Assembly: GCA_963719345.1 (NCBI GenBank)
Contig: CAVRCA010000003.1
Coordinates: 756,191-820,190, forward strand
Length of the DNA: 64,000 nt
Direction of reading: 5' to 3'
From: CAVRCA01 sp963719345
GTDB lineage: Bacteria; Pseudomonadota; Alphaproteobacteria; Acetobacterales; Acetobacteraceae
Of this stretch, positions 7,425-16,539 are shown piece after piece (the first letter of the stretch is position 1; each line of letters begins with the position of its first letter). Position numbers and translations under genes: made by a program. Under the pieces are notes generated by a model that saw only the letters and a program-made list of their open reading frames with translations, had not been told where the DNA came from and made no database searches.

Positions 7425-9917
7425 CTATGCCTTCGCCTCGAGAGGGGTTGCGTCGGAGAGGCAGGCCAGAAGCGCCGCCGTCAGCACCGCAAGGTGGGAT
7501 CTCGGCGACAAGCCGCGGAACCCCATGCGGCACAGCGTCTGCTCATCCGCCGCCACGTCATCGGCGGCGATCGCCAGCACCGGCAGGTCGGACCAGCCCT
7601 CGCCGTCGCGCAGGGTCGCGATCAGGTCCCGTGCAGGAGGCTCAGCCGCCCCGACATCGGCCACCAGGGCGTCGAACGCGGCGCCGGCGTCGCGTAGCCG
7701 CACCGCCGCGGCGGCACTCCCCACCGCGGTCACCCGCCAACCGGCGGCGGAGAGCCCGGGGACGAGGAGCTGGCGCTGGAAATCGTCGGGCTCGATCAGC
7801 AGCACTCGATTTCCGGCAGGCTGGCCCCGCTGGCCGCAAAACCAGTCGGGCCGGGCCTGGGTGAGCCAGTATGCGGTGTCGATCACCCCCGTCGCCCGCC
7901 CGGCGATGACGGCGCTGCCGAGCAACCCCGGCCGCGCCGCCGACAGCTCGATCCGCAACTGGTCCTCGACCACGTCGAGGATCTCGTCCACCACCAGGCC
8001 CATGCTACGATCCCCGTCGGCGAACACGAGAACCGGATGGTTTGCCCGCTCCGGGTCGATCGCGCCGGCCATGGGCACGAGCGGCATCAGCCTGCCGCGA
8101 TACTGCGTCACCAGCGCGTCGGCGGCGGTCTCGATCCGCTCGCGCGGGATGTCCTCAAGACGGGCCACCAAGCCGAGCGGCACCGCCAGCGGCTGCTGGC
8201 CGCCGGCGCGAAACACCAGGATGGCCGAGCGATCCGCCGCGGCGCGCATCGCCGGGCTGGGGAGTTGTGCGGCCCTCGCCCCCTCGCCGGCCGCGGTCAT
8301 GGTCCGTGCGATCCCGTTCGGGTCGAGGATCATGATCACCGAACCGTCGCCCAAGATGGTGTTGCCGCTGAACATCGTGATGTGGCGCAGGATCGGCGCC
8401 ACCGGCTTGACCACGATCTCCTCGGTGTCGAACACCTGGTCGACCATGATGCCGAGCGTCGTCGGACCGACCTGCGCCACCACGACGTAGCTCGCCTCCC
8501 GCTCGGCATCGTCCGAGCGCAGCCGCAGCAGCTTGTTGAGGTCGACCAGCGGCAGCAGCCGCTCGCGCAGCCGCAGCACCGGCGTGCCGTTGATGCGGTC
8601 GATCGTCGCCCCCGAGCCGCCGCCGGCGCGCACCAGTTCCACCACGCTGATCTGCGGAATGGCGAAGCGTTCGCCGCCCGCCTCGACGATCAGCGCCGCG
8701 ACGATCGCCAGGGTCAGCGGGATTTTGATGGTGAAGGTGGTGCCGACGCCGGCCCGGCTCTTGAGGTCGATCGTGCCGCCGATGCGCTCGATGTTGGTCT
8801 TCACCACGTCCATCCCGACGCCGCGGCCGGAAACCGCGGTGACCTCGGCGGCGGTCGAAAGACCGGCGCGGAAGATGAAGCGCTGGATCTGGTTGTCGCC
8901 CATGCCGGCCAGCTCGGCTTCGGTGGCGAGCCCGCTCGCAACGACCTTCGCGCGGATGCGGTCCACCGCCAGCCCGCGCCCGTCATCGGCGACGTCGATG
9001 ATGATGTGGCCGCCCTCGTGATACGCCTTCAGCGTGATGCGGCCGGTCTCCGGCTTGCCGGCGGCCCGACGCTCGGCGGGCGGCTCGAGCCCGTGGTCGC
9101 CGCTGTTGCGCACCATATGCGTCAGCGGGTCCTTGATGAGTTCGAGCACCTGTCGGTCGAGCTCGGTCTCCTGACCGATCATGGTCAGCTCGATCTTCTT
9201 GTGCAGCTCGTGCGACAGGTCGCGCACCAGGCGGGGCAGCTTGTTCCAGGCGCTGCCGATCGGCTGCATGCGGGTCTTCATCACCCCTTCCTGCAGGTCG
9301 GAGGTGATCTGCGACAGCCGCTGCAGCGGCACGGTCAAGGCGCTGCTCTCCTGGGTGCGGGCAAGCTGCAGAAGTTGGTTGCGGGTCAGCACCAACTCGC
9401 TGACCAACGTCATCAGGTTCTCCAGGTCGTCGACCGTGACCCGGATGGTCTGCGCCGCCACCGCTTCCGACGCGGCCGGAGGTTCCGGGGCCGGCACGGC
9501 GGCGGCCGCGGAGTCGGGAAAGAAAGCGGGCGTGGCGATTCGGCCCTCGAACACGGCGTCAAGCTCGGCGATAAGCTCCTTGTCGTCGCCCTCCGGCTCG
9601 GTGCCGGTCGCCGTCAAAGTGGCAAGGATCTGTCGCACACGGTCGAGCGAGCGCAGGATGATGCCGACGATGTCCGGCGTGACGACGAGGGCACCGTCGC
9701 GCACCTTGCCGAGCACATTCTCGGCGGCGTGCGCCACGCGTTCGAGACGCGGCAGGCCCAGGAAGCCGCAGGTTCCCTTGATCGTGTGGACCAGCCGGAA
9801 AATGAGCGACAGCGTCTCGCCGTCCTGCGGGGTGCGCTCGAGCTTGACCAGCGCGACGTCGAGATCAGCCAGGCTCTCGTTGGTTTCGGCAAGGAACTCG
9901 CCGAGCAGATCGTCCAT
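7425..9917 (-). CDS. cheA: Chemotaxis histidine kinase CheA with C-terminal receiver
   Basis: CheA is the central kinase of the chemotaxis array, cytoplasmic and 830 residues long. An HPt domain (about 1-110) carries LVHTIKGTCGFLG with phosphorylatable His44. A short linker leads to the dimerisation domain (about 170-240) and the ATPase domain with HMVRNSGDHGLE, VADDGRGLA and SGRGVGMDVVK. There is no obvious P2 CheY/CheB-docking domain. Two CheW-like regions follow (about 430-570 and 590-690), then a receiver-like region from RVLLIEPDDFQRQL with the presumptive Asp in LVADVGAA. The usual conserved receiver lysine is not evident near GFRGLSPRSHLAVL. cheW follows after 3 bp. The CheA call is secure; receiver activity is doubtful. 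Confidence 0.95.
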   Translation of the reverse strand: MDDLLGEFLAETNESLADLDVALVKLERTPQDGETLSLIFRLVHTIKGTCGFLGLPRLERVAHAAENVLGKVRDGALVVTPDIVGIILRSLDRVRQILATLTATGTEPEGDDKELIAELDAVFEGRIATPAFFPDSAAAAVPAPEPPAASEAVAAQTIRVTVDDLENLMTLVSELVLTRNQLLQLARTQESSALTVPLQRLSQITSDLQEGVMKTRMQPIGSAWNKLPRLVRDLSHELHKKIELTMIGQETELDRQVLELIKDPLTHMVRNSGDHGLEPPAERRAAGKPETGRITLKAYHEGGHIIIDVADDGRGLAVDRIRAKVVASGLATEAELAGMGDNQIQRFIFRAGLSTAAEVTAVSGRGVGMDVVKTNIERIGGTIDLKSRAGVGTTFTIKIPLTLAIVAALIVEAGGERFAIPQISVVELVRAGGGSGATIDRINGTPVLRLRERLLPLVDLNKLLRLRSDDAEREASYVVVAQVGPTTLGIMVDQVFDTEEIVVKPVAPILRHITMFSGNTILGDGSVIMILDPNGIARTMTAAGEGARAAQLPSPAMRAAADRSAILVFRAGGQQPLAVPLGLVARLEDIPRERIETAADALVTQYRGRLMPLVPMAGAIDPERANHPVLVFADGDRSMGLVVDEILDVVEDQLRIELSAARPGLLGSAVIAGRATGVIDTAYWLTQARPDWFCGQRGQPAGNRVLLIEPDDFQRQLLVPGLSAAGWRVTAVGSAAAAVRLRDAGAAFDALVADVGAAEPPARDLIATLRDGEGWSDLPVLAIAADDVAADEQTLCRMGFRGLSPRSHLAVLTAALLACLSDATPLEAKA

Positions 9918-9995
9918 CGCGGGCTCCGAGCGCCCGCCGGATGGACGGGTCCGGCCCGACCATCCGTTGTTCTGGCGAAGAAAGGGTAAAATGCC

Positions 9996-10637
9996 TCAGG
10001 CGGACGCCGCCAGCGACATCAGCAGCGGCGCCGGCGTTCCCGGATTGGCGCCCGCCGGCAGCAGCAGCGACAGGCGCAGGCCGGACCGGCGGGCCAGCAG
10101 CGCGGTAAGCGGCCCCTGCAAGGTGCGCGCGCCGGTCATCGCCTGCCAGGCCGCGTGCTCGTCAACCAGACAGCGGGCAAGGCCCGCCGGCCAGGCGGCG
10201 CGGGGGCCGTCGAGCGTGACCAGCACGTCGGCGTCGGCCGACCCCGTCATCGTCACCCGCCCGTTGCTGGCGAGCGCTTCCACCGCCAGCAAGACGACGT
10301 TCAACGCCAGCCGGGCTGCCGACGGCGCGAACGCGCAGGCGGGGTCGAGCCCGGCGAGGTCGACCTCGACCCGGCGGCCCAAGGTCAGCCCTTCCGCGAG
10401 TTCCCGAAACCGGGGCACGTCGAGCGGCCCGGTGTCCGCGGCCCATGCCGACCGCATCCATTGCAGCCGTGCCCCGAGCGCCGCCGCCAACTCGGCCGCC
10501 ACCGTCTGCGCTTCGCTCATCACGGCGGCTTCCTCGGCGGCCAACTCGGTCGCTGCCAGCAAGGCGCCGAGCGGACCGCTCAGATCGTGGCAGATGCGGG
10601 CGCAGAGAAGTTCGGCCAAGTGCAGCGGGTCTTGCAT
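9996..10637 (-). CDS. chpT: Histidine phosphotransferase, ChpT-like
   Basis: This 213-residue protein resembles ChpT, the dimeric phosphotransferase that in Caulobacter relays phosphate from CckA to CtrA and CpdR. The first helix carries the H-box ARICHDLSGPLGALLAATEL, with His and Pro as in the family. The rest looks like a degenerate ATPase domain without ATP-binding glycine boxes, as in ChpT. It lies 78 bp upstream of cheA and is likely the first gene of the operon. Whether it serves the cell-cycle relay, chemotaxis or both cannot be told from sequence. The ATG at 10637 is preceded by a divergent promoter region shared with the DUF3553 gene. Confidence 0.8.
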   Translation of the reverse strand: MQDPLHLAELLCARICHDLSGPLGALLAATELAAEEAAVMSEAQTVAAELAAALGARLQWMRSAWAADTGPLDVPRFRELAEGLTLGRRVEVDLAGLDPACAFAPSAARLALNVVLLAVEALASNGRVTMTGSADADVLVTLDGPRAAWPAGLARCLVDEHAAWQAMTGARTLQGPLTALLARRSGLRLSLLLPAGANPGTPAPLLMSLAASA

Positions 10638-10713
10638 GGTCGGAAGCGACCTTCATCTGCCGGGAGGGTCCGAGTGCCTTATACAGGACCAATACTTTAT
10701 ACGGGATCGGCCC

Positions 10714-10893
10714 ATGCCTGCATTCATCGAGCCCGGTCAGTTCGTGAAGCATCCCACCCGCCCCGACTGGGGCGTCGGCCAGGTGCAATCGGCGATCGGC
10801 GACCGGGTGACGGTCAATTTCGAGAATGCCGGCAAAGTTCTGGTTAACGCCGCCGTCATCCAGCTCGAAGTGATGGATGACCCCCGGGAATAG
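10714..10893 (+). CDS. DUF3553 family small protein
   Basis: This 59-residue protein matches DUF3553, a short beta-rich CarD/SH3-like family of unknown function. The motif GQFVKHPTRPDWGVGQVQS is followed by a predicted strand around VTVNFENAGKVLVN. I chose the ATG at 10714; the frame is open far upstream as antisense to cheA and chpT, which is not coding. It is divergent from chpT. Its stop is 2 bp from the stop of the convergent M20 gene. The family call rests on the pattern and the length. Confidence 0.8.
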   Translation: MPAFIEPGQFVKHPTRPDWGVGQVQSAIGDRVTVNFENAGKVLVNAAVIQLEVMDDPRE

Positions 10894-10895
10894 GG

Positions 10896-12305
10896 TCAGC
10901 GCCGGCGCGGCACCCCCGCCTCGCCGAGGTCCCACCAGAGACCGGCAAAGGCGGCGATGCCCTCGCGGCCGATGCTCGGCAGGAAATGTTCGTCCGGGCC
11001 GTGCTGCTTGCACCCGTTGTAGCTGTGCGGGACCCACACCAGCGGCAAGCCGAGATGGTCGACGAACACGTCGCCGGGCAGGCCGCCCGAAGAGTTCGGG
11101 AATGACCTGGACGCACTTGCCGAGGGATCGTTCCATGCTCGCTGACCGCCCAGCGCACCCACGGGTCGTCGGGATCGGTGCGGCTGGCCGGCATGCGCAC
11201 CCCGGCGTTCTCGATGCGCACCTCGGGAGAAGCCGTGCATGTCGAGGTGCCGGCGCAGCGCCGGCTCGAACCCGGCGGGATCGGTGTCGACGGTGTAGCG
11301 GATCTGGCAGTGCGCGCGGGCGTTCGGGGCGACGGCGTTGACCGGGTTCTCGGGCCGGCCGGAAACCATCGCGAGGACGATGAAACTGTTCCAGCCATAG
11401 ATTTTTTCCGCCGGCGCTCAGCCCGGGTTCGCCCCAATCGGGGTCGATCGTCGCCGCCTCGCCGCCGCCGCCGACCGGGCAGCCTGCCAGCACCGCCCGC
11501 ACACTGCGCCGGCACGCCGTCGGCCGGCAGCCAGTCCCGCACCAGGATTTTGCCCTGTCGGTCGCAGATCGTGCCGAGCGCGTTGGCGAGCACGATGGCG
11601 GGATCGGTGGTCAGCCCGCCCCAATGGCCCGAATGCACGCCGCCGGGCCGCAGGTCGACGCACGAGGTCGAAATGAAGGTGCCGCGGGTGCCGGTGGCGA
11701 TGGTGGGCAATTCGGGCATCACGCGCGGCCCGTCGCTGGCGATCAGCACGTCGGCGGCGAGGCGGTCACGGCCTGCTGCGACGAACTCGCGCAAGCCCGG
11801 TGGAGCCGCGTTCCTCGCTGGTTTCCAGCACGATCTTCAGGTTGAACCCGAGTTTGCCCCCGGCGCGCTCATCCAGCACCGCTTCCAGCGCGGCCAGATT
11901 GACCGCGTGCTGGCCCTTGTTGTCGGCGCTGCCGCGGCCGTACCAGCGATCCGCCTCGGCGATCAGCGTCCAGGCGACAGGCCGGGCCGCCACTGATCGT
12001 CGAGCCCGCGCACCGTATCGCCGTGCCCGTAGGTGAGGACCGTGGGCGCCGCCGCGTCCTCGATGCGGGCGGCGGTGAGGATCGGCCCGAAGCCGTCGAG
12101 CGGGTTCGGGATGGATGGCGATGGCCTCGAAACCGAGCCGGCCAAGCCAGGGGCGGATCGCCTGGTCGAGATAGCGCGCAAGATCGTCCTCGTGACCGGG
12201 GTCCTGCGACGTGCTCGGGATGGCGACGAGGCCGGCGAGCCGGTCGCGGAAATCCTGGTCGAAGAGGGTGCGGGCGCGGGCGATGGCGCTGTCTCGGGAG
12301 GGCAT
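10896..12305 (-). pseudogene. M20 family dipeptidase/deacylase, multiply frameshifted
   Basis: Pieces in all three minus frames line up in order as one M20 metallopeptidase of about 465 residues. From the start at 12305 they are RDRLAGLVAIPSTSQDPGHE, then TVLTYGHGDTVRGLDDQW, then DRWYGRGSADNKGQHAVNLA, then IVLETSEERGSTGL. Further on come VLIASDGPR, SGHWGGLTTDPAIVLANAL, NPVNAVAPNARAHCQIRYTV and, before the stop at 10896, DEHFLPSIGREGIAAFAGLW. Metal-site motifs GHGD, GSADNKG and SEERGS are all present. At least seven one-base indels separate the pieces. Such conserved sequence between breaks suggests sequence error or very recent inactivation. It is divergent from the LLM monooxygenase gene, with 108 bp between the starts. 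Confidence 0.75.
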
Positions 12306-12413
12306 CTGCCCAGAGTGTCAGCCAAGGCGGCGGCGGTCCAGACATCGCGCGGCAACCTGGACCACGGCGGCAAAGCGGGGCTAAGTGGCCAGGACAGATC
12401 GAGGGAGGTTGCG

Positions 12414-13768
12414 ATGCGCCGGATGGTCCTGGTCGGCTTTCTGCAGGCGCAGAACTGCACCCAGCTCGCCAGCTCCTGGCGCCATCCGGAGGCGCGGCTC
12501 GACTTCCTCGGCGCCGATTACTTCAAGCACATCGGCCGCGTTCTGGAAGCGGGAAAATTCCAGCTCGGCTTCTTCGACGACCGGCTGGCGATGCCGGACA
12601 TGTACGGCCTCGACCACGGCCTGATCGTCGAGAACGGCATCCGCTGCGTGAAGATGGACCCGGTGACGATCCTGATGGCGATGGGAATGGCGACCGAACG
12701 GCTCGGCCTCGGCGCCACCTACTCCACGACCTACTATGAGCCGTTCCACGTCGCGCGGGTGTTCGCGACCCTCGACCTCATGACGGCGGGACGCGCGGCG
12801 TGGAACGTCGTGACCTCGGTCAACGACGGCGAGGCGATGAACATGGGACAGGTGCAGCACCTCGACCACGACATCCGATACGATCGCGCCGACGAGTTCA
12901 TGGAAGTCGTGCTCGGCCACTGGGACACCTGGGAGGACGGCGCGATCGTCGCCGACCGCGAGCGCGACGTGTTCGCGGTCCGCGAAAAGGTCCATCGGCT
13001 TGGACACGAGGGAAACTTCTTTCGCTCGCGCGGGCCGTTCACCGTGCCGCGCTCGGCGCAGGGACATCCGGTGGTGATCCAGGCGGGATCGAGCGGCCGC
13101 GGCAAGCGGTTCGCCGCGCGCTGGGCGGAACTGGTATTTGTCGCTTATCCCAATCTTGCCGCAGGCCGCCAGCAATACGCCGAGCTGAAGCGGGAAATCT
13201 CCCGCCACGGGCGCGCCTCCGACGAGGTGAAGATCGCCACCCTGATCTGGCCGGTGACGGCGGCGACGCGCGCGGAGGCGGAGGACAAGATGGCGGTGAT
13301 CGAGGCGGGCTACCGCGACGTGGACGGGCTGTCGCTGCTCTCCGAAGCGCTCAACTTCGACTTTGCGACAAAACAGCTCGACGAGCCGTTCACCGCCGAC
13401 GAACTGGCGAGCATGACCGGGATGCACGCGATGCGCGACCGGGTGCTGGCGGTGAGCGGCAAGCCGAACCCGACGGTGCGCGATTTCCTCGACGTCACGC
13501 AGCGCGGCAAGCCGAGCCATGCCGTGGTCGGCGGGCCGAAGGAGATCGCCGACAATCTGGAAGAATGGTTCACCGCCGAGGCCTGCGACGGGTTCGTGGT
13601 CTCCGCCACGCACATCCCGGGCAGCTATGAGGATTTCGTGCGGTTCGTGGTGCCCGAGTTGCAGCGGCGCGGCCTGTTCCACACCGAGTACAGGGCACAA
13701 CCCTGCGCGAAAACCTCGGCCTGGCGCGCCCGGAAGTCGGTGCGCTGCTGTCCGCGCAGGCGCGATAG
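12414..13768 (+). CDS. LLM class flavin-dependent monooxygenase (NtaA/DszA type), frameshift near 3' end
   Basis: This is a bacterial luciferase-like monooxygenase of the NtaA/SnaA/DszA group, about 450 residues. Such enzymes use reduced FMN and O2 to attack C-N, C-S or C-halogen bonds of small organics. The motifs ILMAMGMATERLGLGATYST, WNVVTSVNDGEAMNMG and PVVIQAGSSGRGKRFAARWA are typical. The ATG at 12414 has an AGGGAGG ribosome-binding site. Near 13692 one base is missing, so the last 25 codons (TTLRENLGLARPEVG) lie in the next frame and stop at 13768. The hydrolase gene starts 11 bp later, suggesting an operon. The substrate is unknown. Confidence 0.86.
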
Positions 13769-13779
13769 GAGCGACGGTC

Positions 13780-14676
13780 ATGTCCGGCGAAACGATCAGC
13801 TTTTTCAGCGAAGGCACCAAGCTTGTCGGCGATCTGTTCCGGCCGGCCGGCCTCGGCGGCAGCGAGCGGCGCGCCGGCATCGTATTGTGCCACGGCTACA
13901 CCGGCGTCCGCGCGCTCTACCTCGCCGACATCGCACGGGTGCTGACCGATGCGGGCTACGTGGTGCTGACGTTTGACTACAAGGGCTGGGGCGACAGCGA
14001 CGGCCCAAAAAACCGGCTTGCGCCATACAGCCGGGTGGCCGACGTGCAGGCCGCCATCACCTTTCTCCAGATGCAGCCATCGGTCGACCCGGCGCGCATC
14101 GGCATCTACGGCACCAGCTACGGCGGTGCCACCGTGGTCTGGGTCGGCGCCGTCGACCCGCGGGTGAAATGCGTGGTGTCGGTCGTCGGTGTCGGCAACG
14201 GCCAACGCTGGATGCGCAGCGTTCGCCGTCCGGACGAATACCGCGACCTGCTGGAGCGATCGGCTGCCGACCGGGTGAGACGAACCACCACCGGACAATC
14301 CGAGTTCGTGGCGCGCGAGGAAATCCTGCTGCCGGACCGGCAATCGGCGGAACTGGCGGCGGCGGCGCGCCGTGACACGCCGGGCGCGGTCGGTCAGATC
14401 CCGCTGGAGTTCATCGACGACACGCTCGGCTTCCACCCCGAATGGGTGGTGGACAAGATCGCGCCGCGGCCCGTGCTGTTCATCACCACCGATGACGACC
14501 GGCTGGTGCCGCCGGAGGAGAGCGAGGCGCTGTACCGCCACGCCGGCGAGCCCAAGAAACTGGTCGTGCTATCGGGTTGGGGTCACTACGAAGTCTACAC
14601 CGGCGAGTGTTTCCGGCAGGTGATGGCGCCGACCCTGGCCTGGTTCCAACAGCATCTGCCGGCGCGAGCCGGCTGA
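13780..14676 (+). CDS. Alpha/beta hydrolase
   Basis: This 298-residue cytosolic hydrolase has the alpha/beta fold, with some resemblance to S15/X-Pro peptidase-like esterases. It shows the oxyanion-hole region GIVLCHGYTGVRALY, FDYKGWGDSDG and the nucleophile elbow IGIYGTSYGGATVVWVG with Ser in GTSYGG. An acid in VLFITTDDDRLVPPEE and the catalytic His in VLSGWGHYEVYTGE complete the set. The ATG at 13780 fits the N-terminus MSGETISFFSEGTKLVGDLF; the frame upstream is antisense-like extension. It lies between the LLM monooxygenase and an SDR, so a role in degrading the monooxygenase product is plausible but inferred. Confidence 0.85.
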   Translation: MSGETISFFSEGTKLVGDLFRPAGLGGSERRAGIVLCHGYTGVRALYLADIARVLTDAGYVVLTFDYKGWGDSDGPKNRLAPYSRVADVQAAITFLQMQPSVDPARIGIYGTSYGGATVVWVGAVDPRVKCVVSVVGVGNGQRWMRSVRRPDEYRDLLERSAADRVRRTTTGQSEFVAREEILLPDRQSAELAAAARRDTPGAVGQIPLEFIDDTLGFHPEWVVDKIAPRPVLFITTDDDRLVPPEESEALYRHAGEPKKLVVLSGWGHYEVYTGECFRQVMAPTLAWFQQHLPARAG

Positions 14677-14694
14677 TGGCGTAAGGAGGGGATC

Positions 14695-15538
14695 ATGCAG
14701 GAACTCGCCGGCAAGACAGCATTCGTGACCGGCGGGGCGAGCGGCATCGGACTGGCACTCGGCCGCGCGTTTGCGGCTTCAGGCATGAAGGTGATGCTCG
14801 CCGACATCGAAACGGACGCGCTGGCCGCCGCCGTCGAGAGCCTGCGCCATGTCGGGCCTGAGGTGCGCGGCGTCCTCTGCGACGTTGCCGATCCGGCCAG
14901 CGTCGAGAGTGCGGCGAACGCGTCGTACGCGAGCTTTCGGCAAGGTCCATGTCGTCTGCAACAACGCCGGTGTCGGCGGCGGCAGCGGCATCGACGCCAT
15001 CTCGCTCGACACCTGGCGATGGGTGCTTGACGTCAATCTGTTCGGAGTGCTGCACGGCATCCACGCCTTTCTCCCGCATATCCGCGCCCACGGCGAGGGC
15101 GGCCACATCGTCAACACCGCCTCGATGGCCGGGATGAACAGCGGGCTCGGGTTCAGTCCCTACTCGGCGAGCAAGTTCGCGGTGGTCAACATGTCGGAGG
15201 GGCTGGCGCGACAGCTCGCGCCGCTCGGCATCGGCGTGACCGTGCTCTGTCCCGGGTTCGTCCGCACCCGCATCAGCGAGAGCCGGCGCAATCGGCCACA
15301 GCGCTACGGTCCGGCGCAGACGCCCGACCCGGCCAGTCCGGCGGCCGCGCTGGCCGCCCACCTCGCCGCAGGCTCACGCTCAGGGCTCGACCCCATGGAC
15401 GTCGCCGCGCAAGTCCTTGCGGCGATCCGCGGGAACGAACTCTATGTCTTTACCCATGCCGGCGCGAGTTGGCGCGCCGAGTTGCAGGAGCGGTTCGATG
15501 CTATCCTGGCCGCGATGGACAAAGCGGCAGCCGGCTGA
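14695..15538 (+). CDS. SDR family oxidoreductase, one frameshift
   Basis: This is a classical short-chain dehydrogenase/reductase of about 280 residues. The first frame holds the NAD(P)-binding TGGASGIGLALGRAF and a cofactor-specifying ADIE. The second frame holds VVCNNAGVGGGSG, IVNTASMAGM, the active site YSASKFAVVNMSEGLA and VTVLCPGFVRT. The join is near 14920-14935, where one base is gained or lost. The ATG at 14695 has a strong AAGGAGGGG site. It is the third gene of the LLM-hydrolase-SDR series, 18 bp after the hydrolase. The substrate is unknown. Confidence 0.84.
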
Positions 15539-15586
15539 AGCCGGTGGACATGCCGCCGCGCCCGAAGACGCGGCGGCTCGATCCGC

Positions 15587-15895
15587 TCAGGCCGGCGACA
15601 ACACGTGGATGACGCGGCTCGCGATCAGGTCCTTCGTCTTGGCGGCGTAGGCTGCCATGTGCGGCGCCGAAGCGTGCGCCTTCAGCGCGTCCGGGCTCTC
15701 CCATTTTTCGAGCACCAGAAACGTGTCCGGGCCGAACTTCGTCTGGAAACCGCCCATCCCCTCGGCGTCCGTCGCCGGACCGTACTCGATGCAGCCCTTC
15801 TCGGCGTGGACGGCGGGAACATTGGCGCGGAACGCCTCGAGGATTTCGTCCCGCTTGCCAGGCTTGGCGGTGATGATGGCGACGACGTGGATCAT
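15587..15895 (-). CDS. Antibiotic biosynthesis monooxygenase (ABM) family, putative quinol monooxygenase
   Basis: This 102-residue protein has the ABM ferredoxin-like fold, similar to YgiN-type quinol monooxygenases. Motifs are IHVVAIITAKPGKRDEILEA, EKGCIEYGP, FLVLEKWESPDALKAH and the final VIHVLSPA. The ATG at 15895 gives the normal length; a longer reading to 16018 is unlikely. It converges on the SDR gene. A role in oxygen-dependent modification or protection from quinones is family knowledge, not shown here. Confidence 0.86.
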   Translation of the reverse strand: MIHVVAIITAKPGKRDEILEAFRANVPAVHAEKGCIEYGPATDAEGMGGFQTKFGPDTFLVLEKWESPDALKAHASAPHMAAYAAKTKDLIASRVIHVLSPA

Positions 15896-16065
15896 GGTGG
15901 CTGCCTCCCGTTTGGGGTCCCGAAAGCGGACCGGATCGGGGAAGTCTAGCGCCCAGGTCGGGATGAGCAATTCCTGGCGCGCGCGCCAGGTCGAACGCGA
16001 AGAGGAGGCAAGCGGCATCCGCTTGCCTCCCCGAACCTATCTCTGCCGCGGGAAAACGACCGCAG

Positions 16066-16491
16066 TTACGCGACGTCGACCCCCTGCTCCGGCGGGGCGC
16101 TGCGGCGCCGGCGCTCGGCCATGAACTGGTCGAACTCGGCCTTGTCCTTCGCCTGACGCAGGCGCTCCAGGTACTCGACGAACTCCTTCTGCTCCTCCTC
16201 CAGCCGGCGGAGCGTCTCGGCCCGATACTCGTCGAATGCGTGGTTGCCGCTCGGCCGGGCGCGGGCGGACCCATGACCGCTCCAGCCCCAGGCGCATCCG
16301 CCGGCGCGCGACGAGCCCTGGTTGTACCAGCGGCCGGGTCCCTCGAGCCGCCAGGCCCGGAACCGGCCGCTGAAGACCAGATAGAGAAGCACCGCCAGCC
16401 CGATCGGCCAGTAGAGGACGAAGCCGAGGATCGTCGCCGCGATCCAGCCCCCCTTCCCGCCGAACTCGTCCATCCTCGCCGCAAGGGCCAC
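16066..16491 (-). CDS. DUF2852 domain membrane-associated protein
   Basis: This 141-residue protein has one strongly hydrophobic segment (GGWIAATILGFVLYWPIGLA, about residues 14-33, continuing to about 41). A charged helical tail follows (RRLEEEQKEFVEYLERLRQA, about 93-112) and could form a coiled coil. This is the DUF2852 pattern, of unknown function. It lies downstream of the tetR gene on the same strand, with a 21-bp palindrome just upstream of its start. That placement suggests TetR control, which is inference. Confidence 0.83.
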   Translation of the reverse strand: MALAARMDEFGGKGGWIAATILGFVLYWPIGLAVLLYLVFSGRFRAWRLEGPGRWYNQGSSRAGGCAWGWSGHGSARARPSGNHAFDEYRAETLRRLEEEQKEFVEYLERLRQAKDKAEFDQFMAERRRRSAPPEQGVDVA

Positions 16492-16502
16492 TGTCAGCCT
16501 CC

Positions 16503-16523
16503 GTGAATGTAAATCACATTCAC
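16503..16523. promoter_or_regulatory. 21-bp palindrome, candidate TetR operator
   Basis: GTGAATGT and ACATTCAC form a perfect 8-bp inverted repeat around a 5-base centre (AAATC). It lies 12 bp upstream of the DUF2852 start and 17 bp after the tetR stop. Its size and symmetry fit a TetR-dimer site. The surrounding AT-rich stretch stands out from the local GC content. Confidence 0.5.
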
Positions 16524-16539
16524 ATAGATTAAAGCGGTC

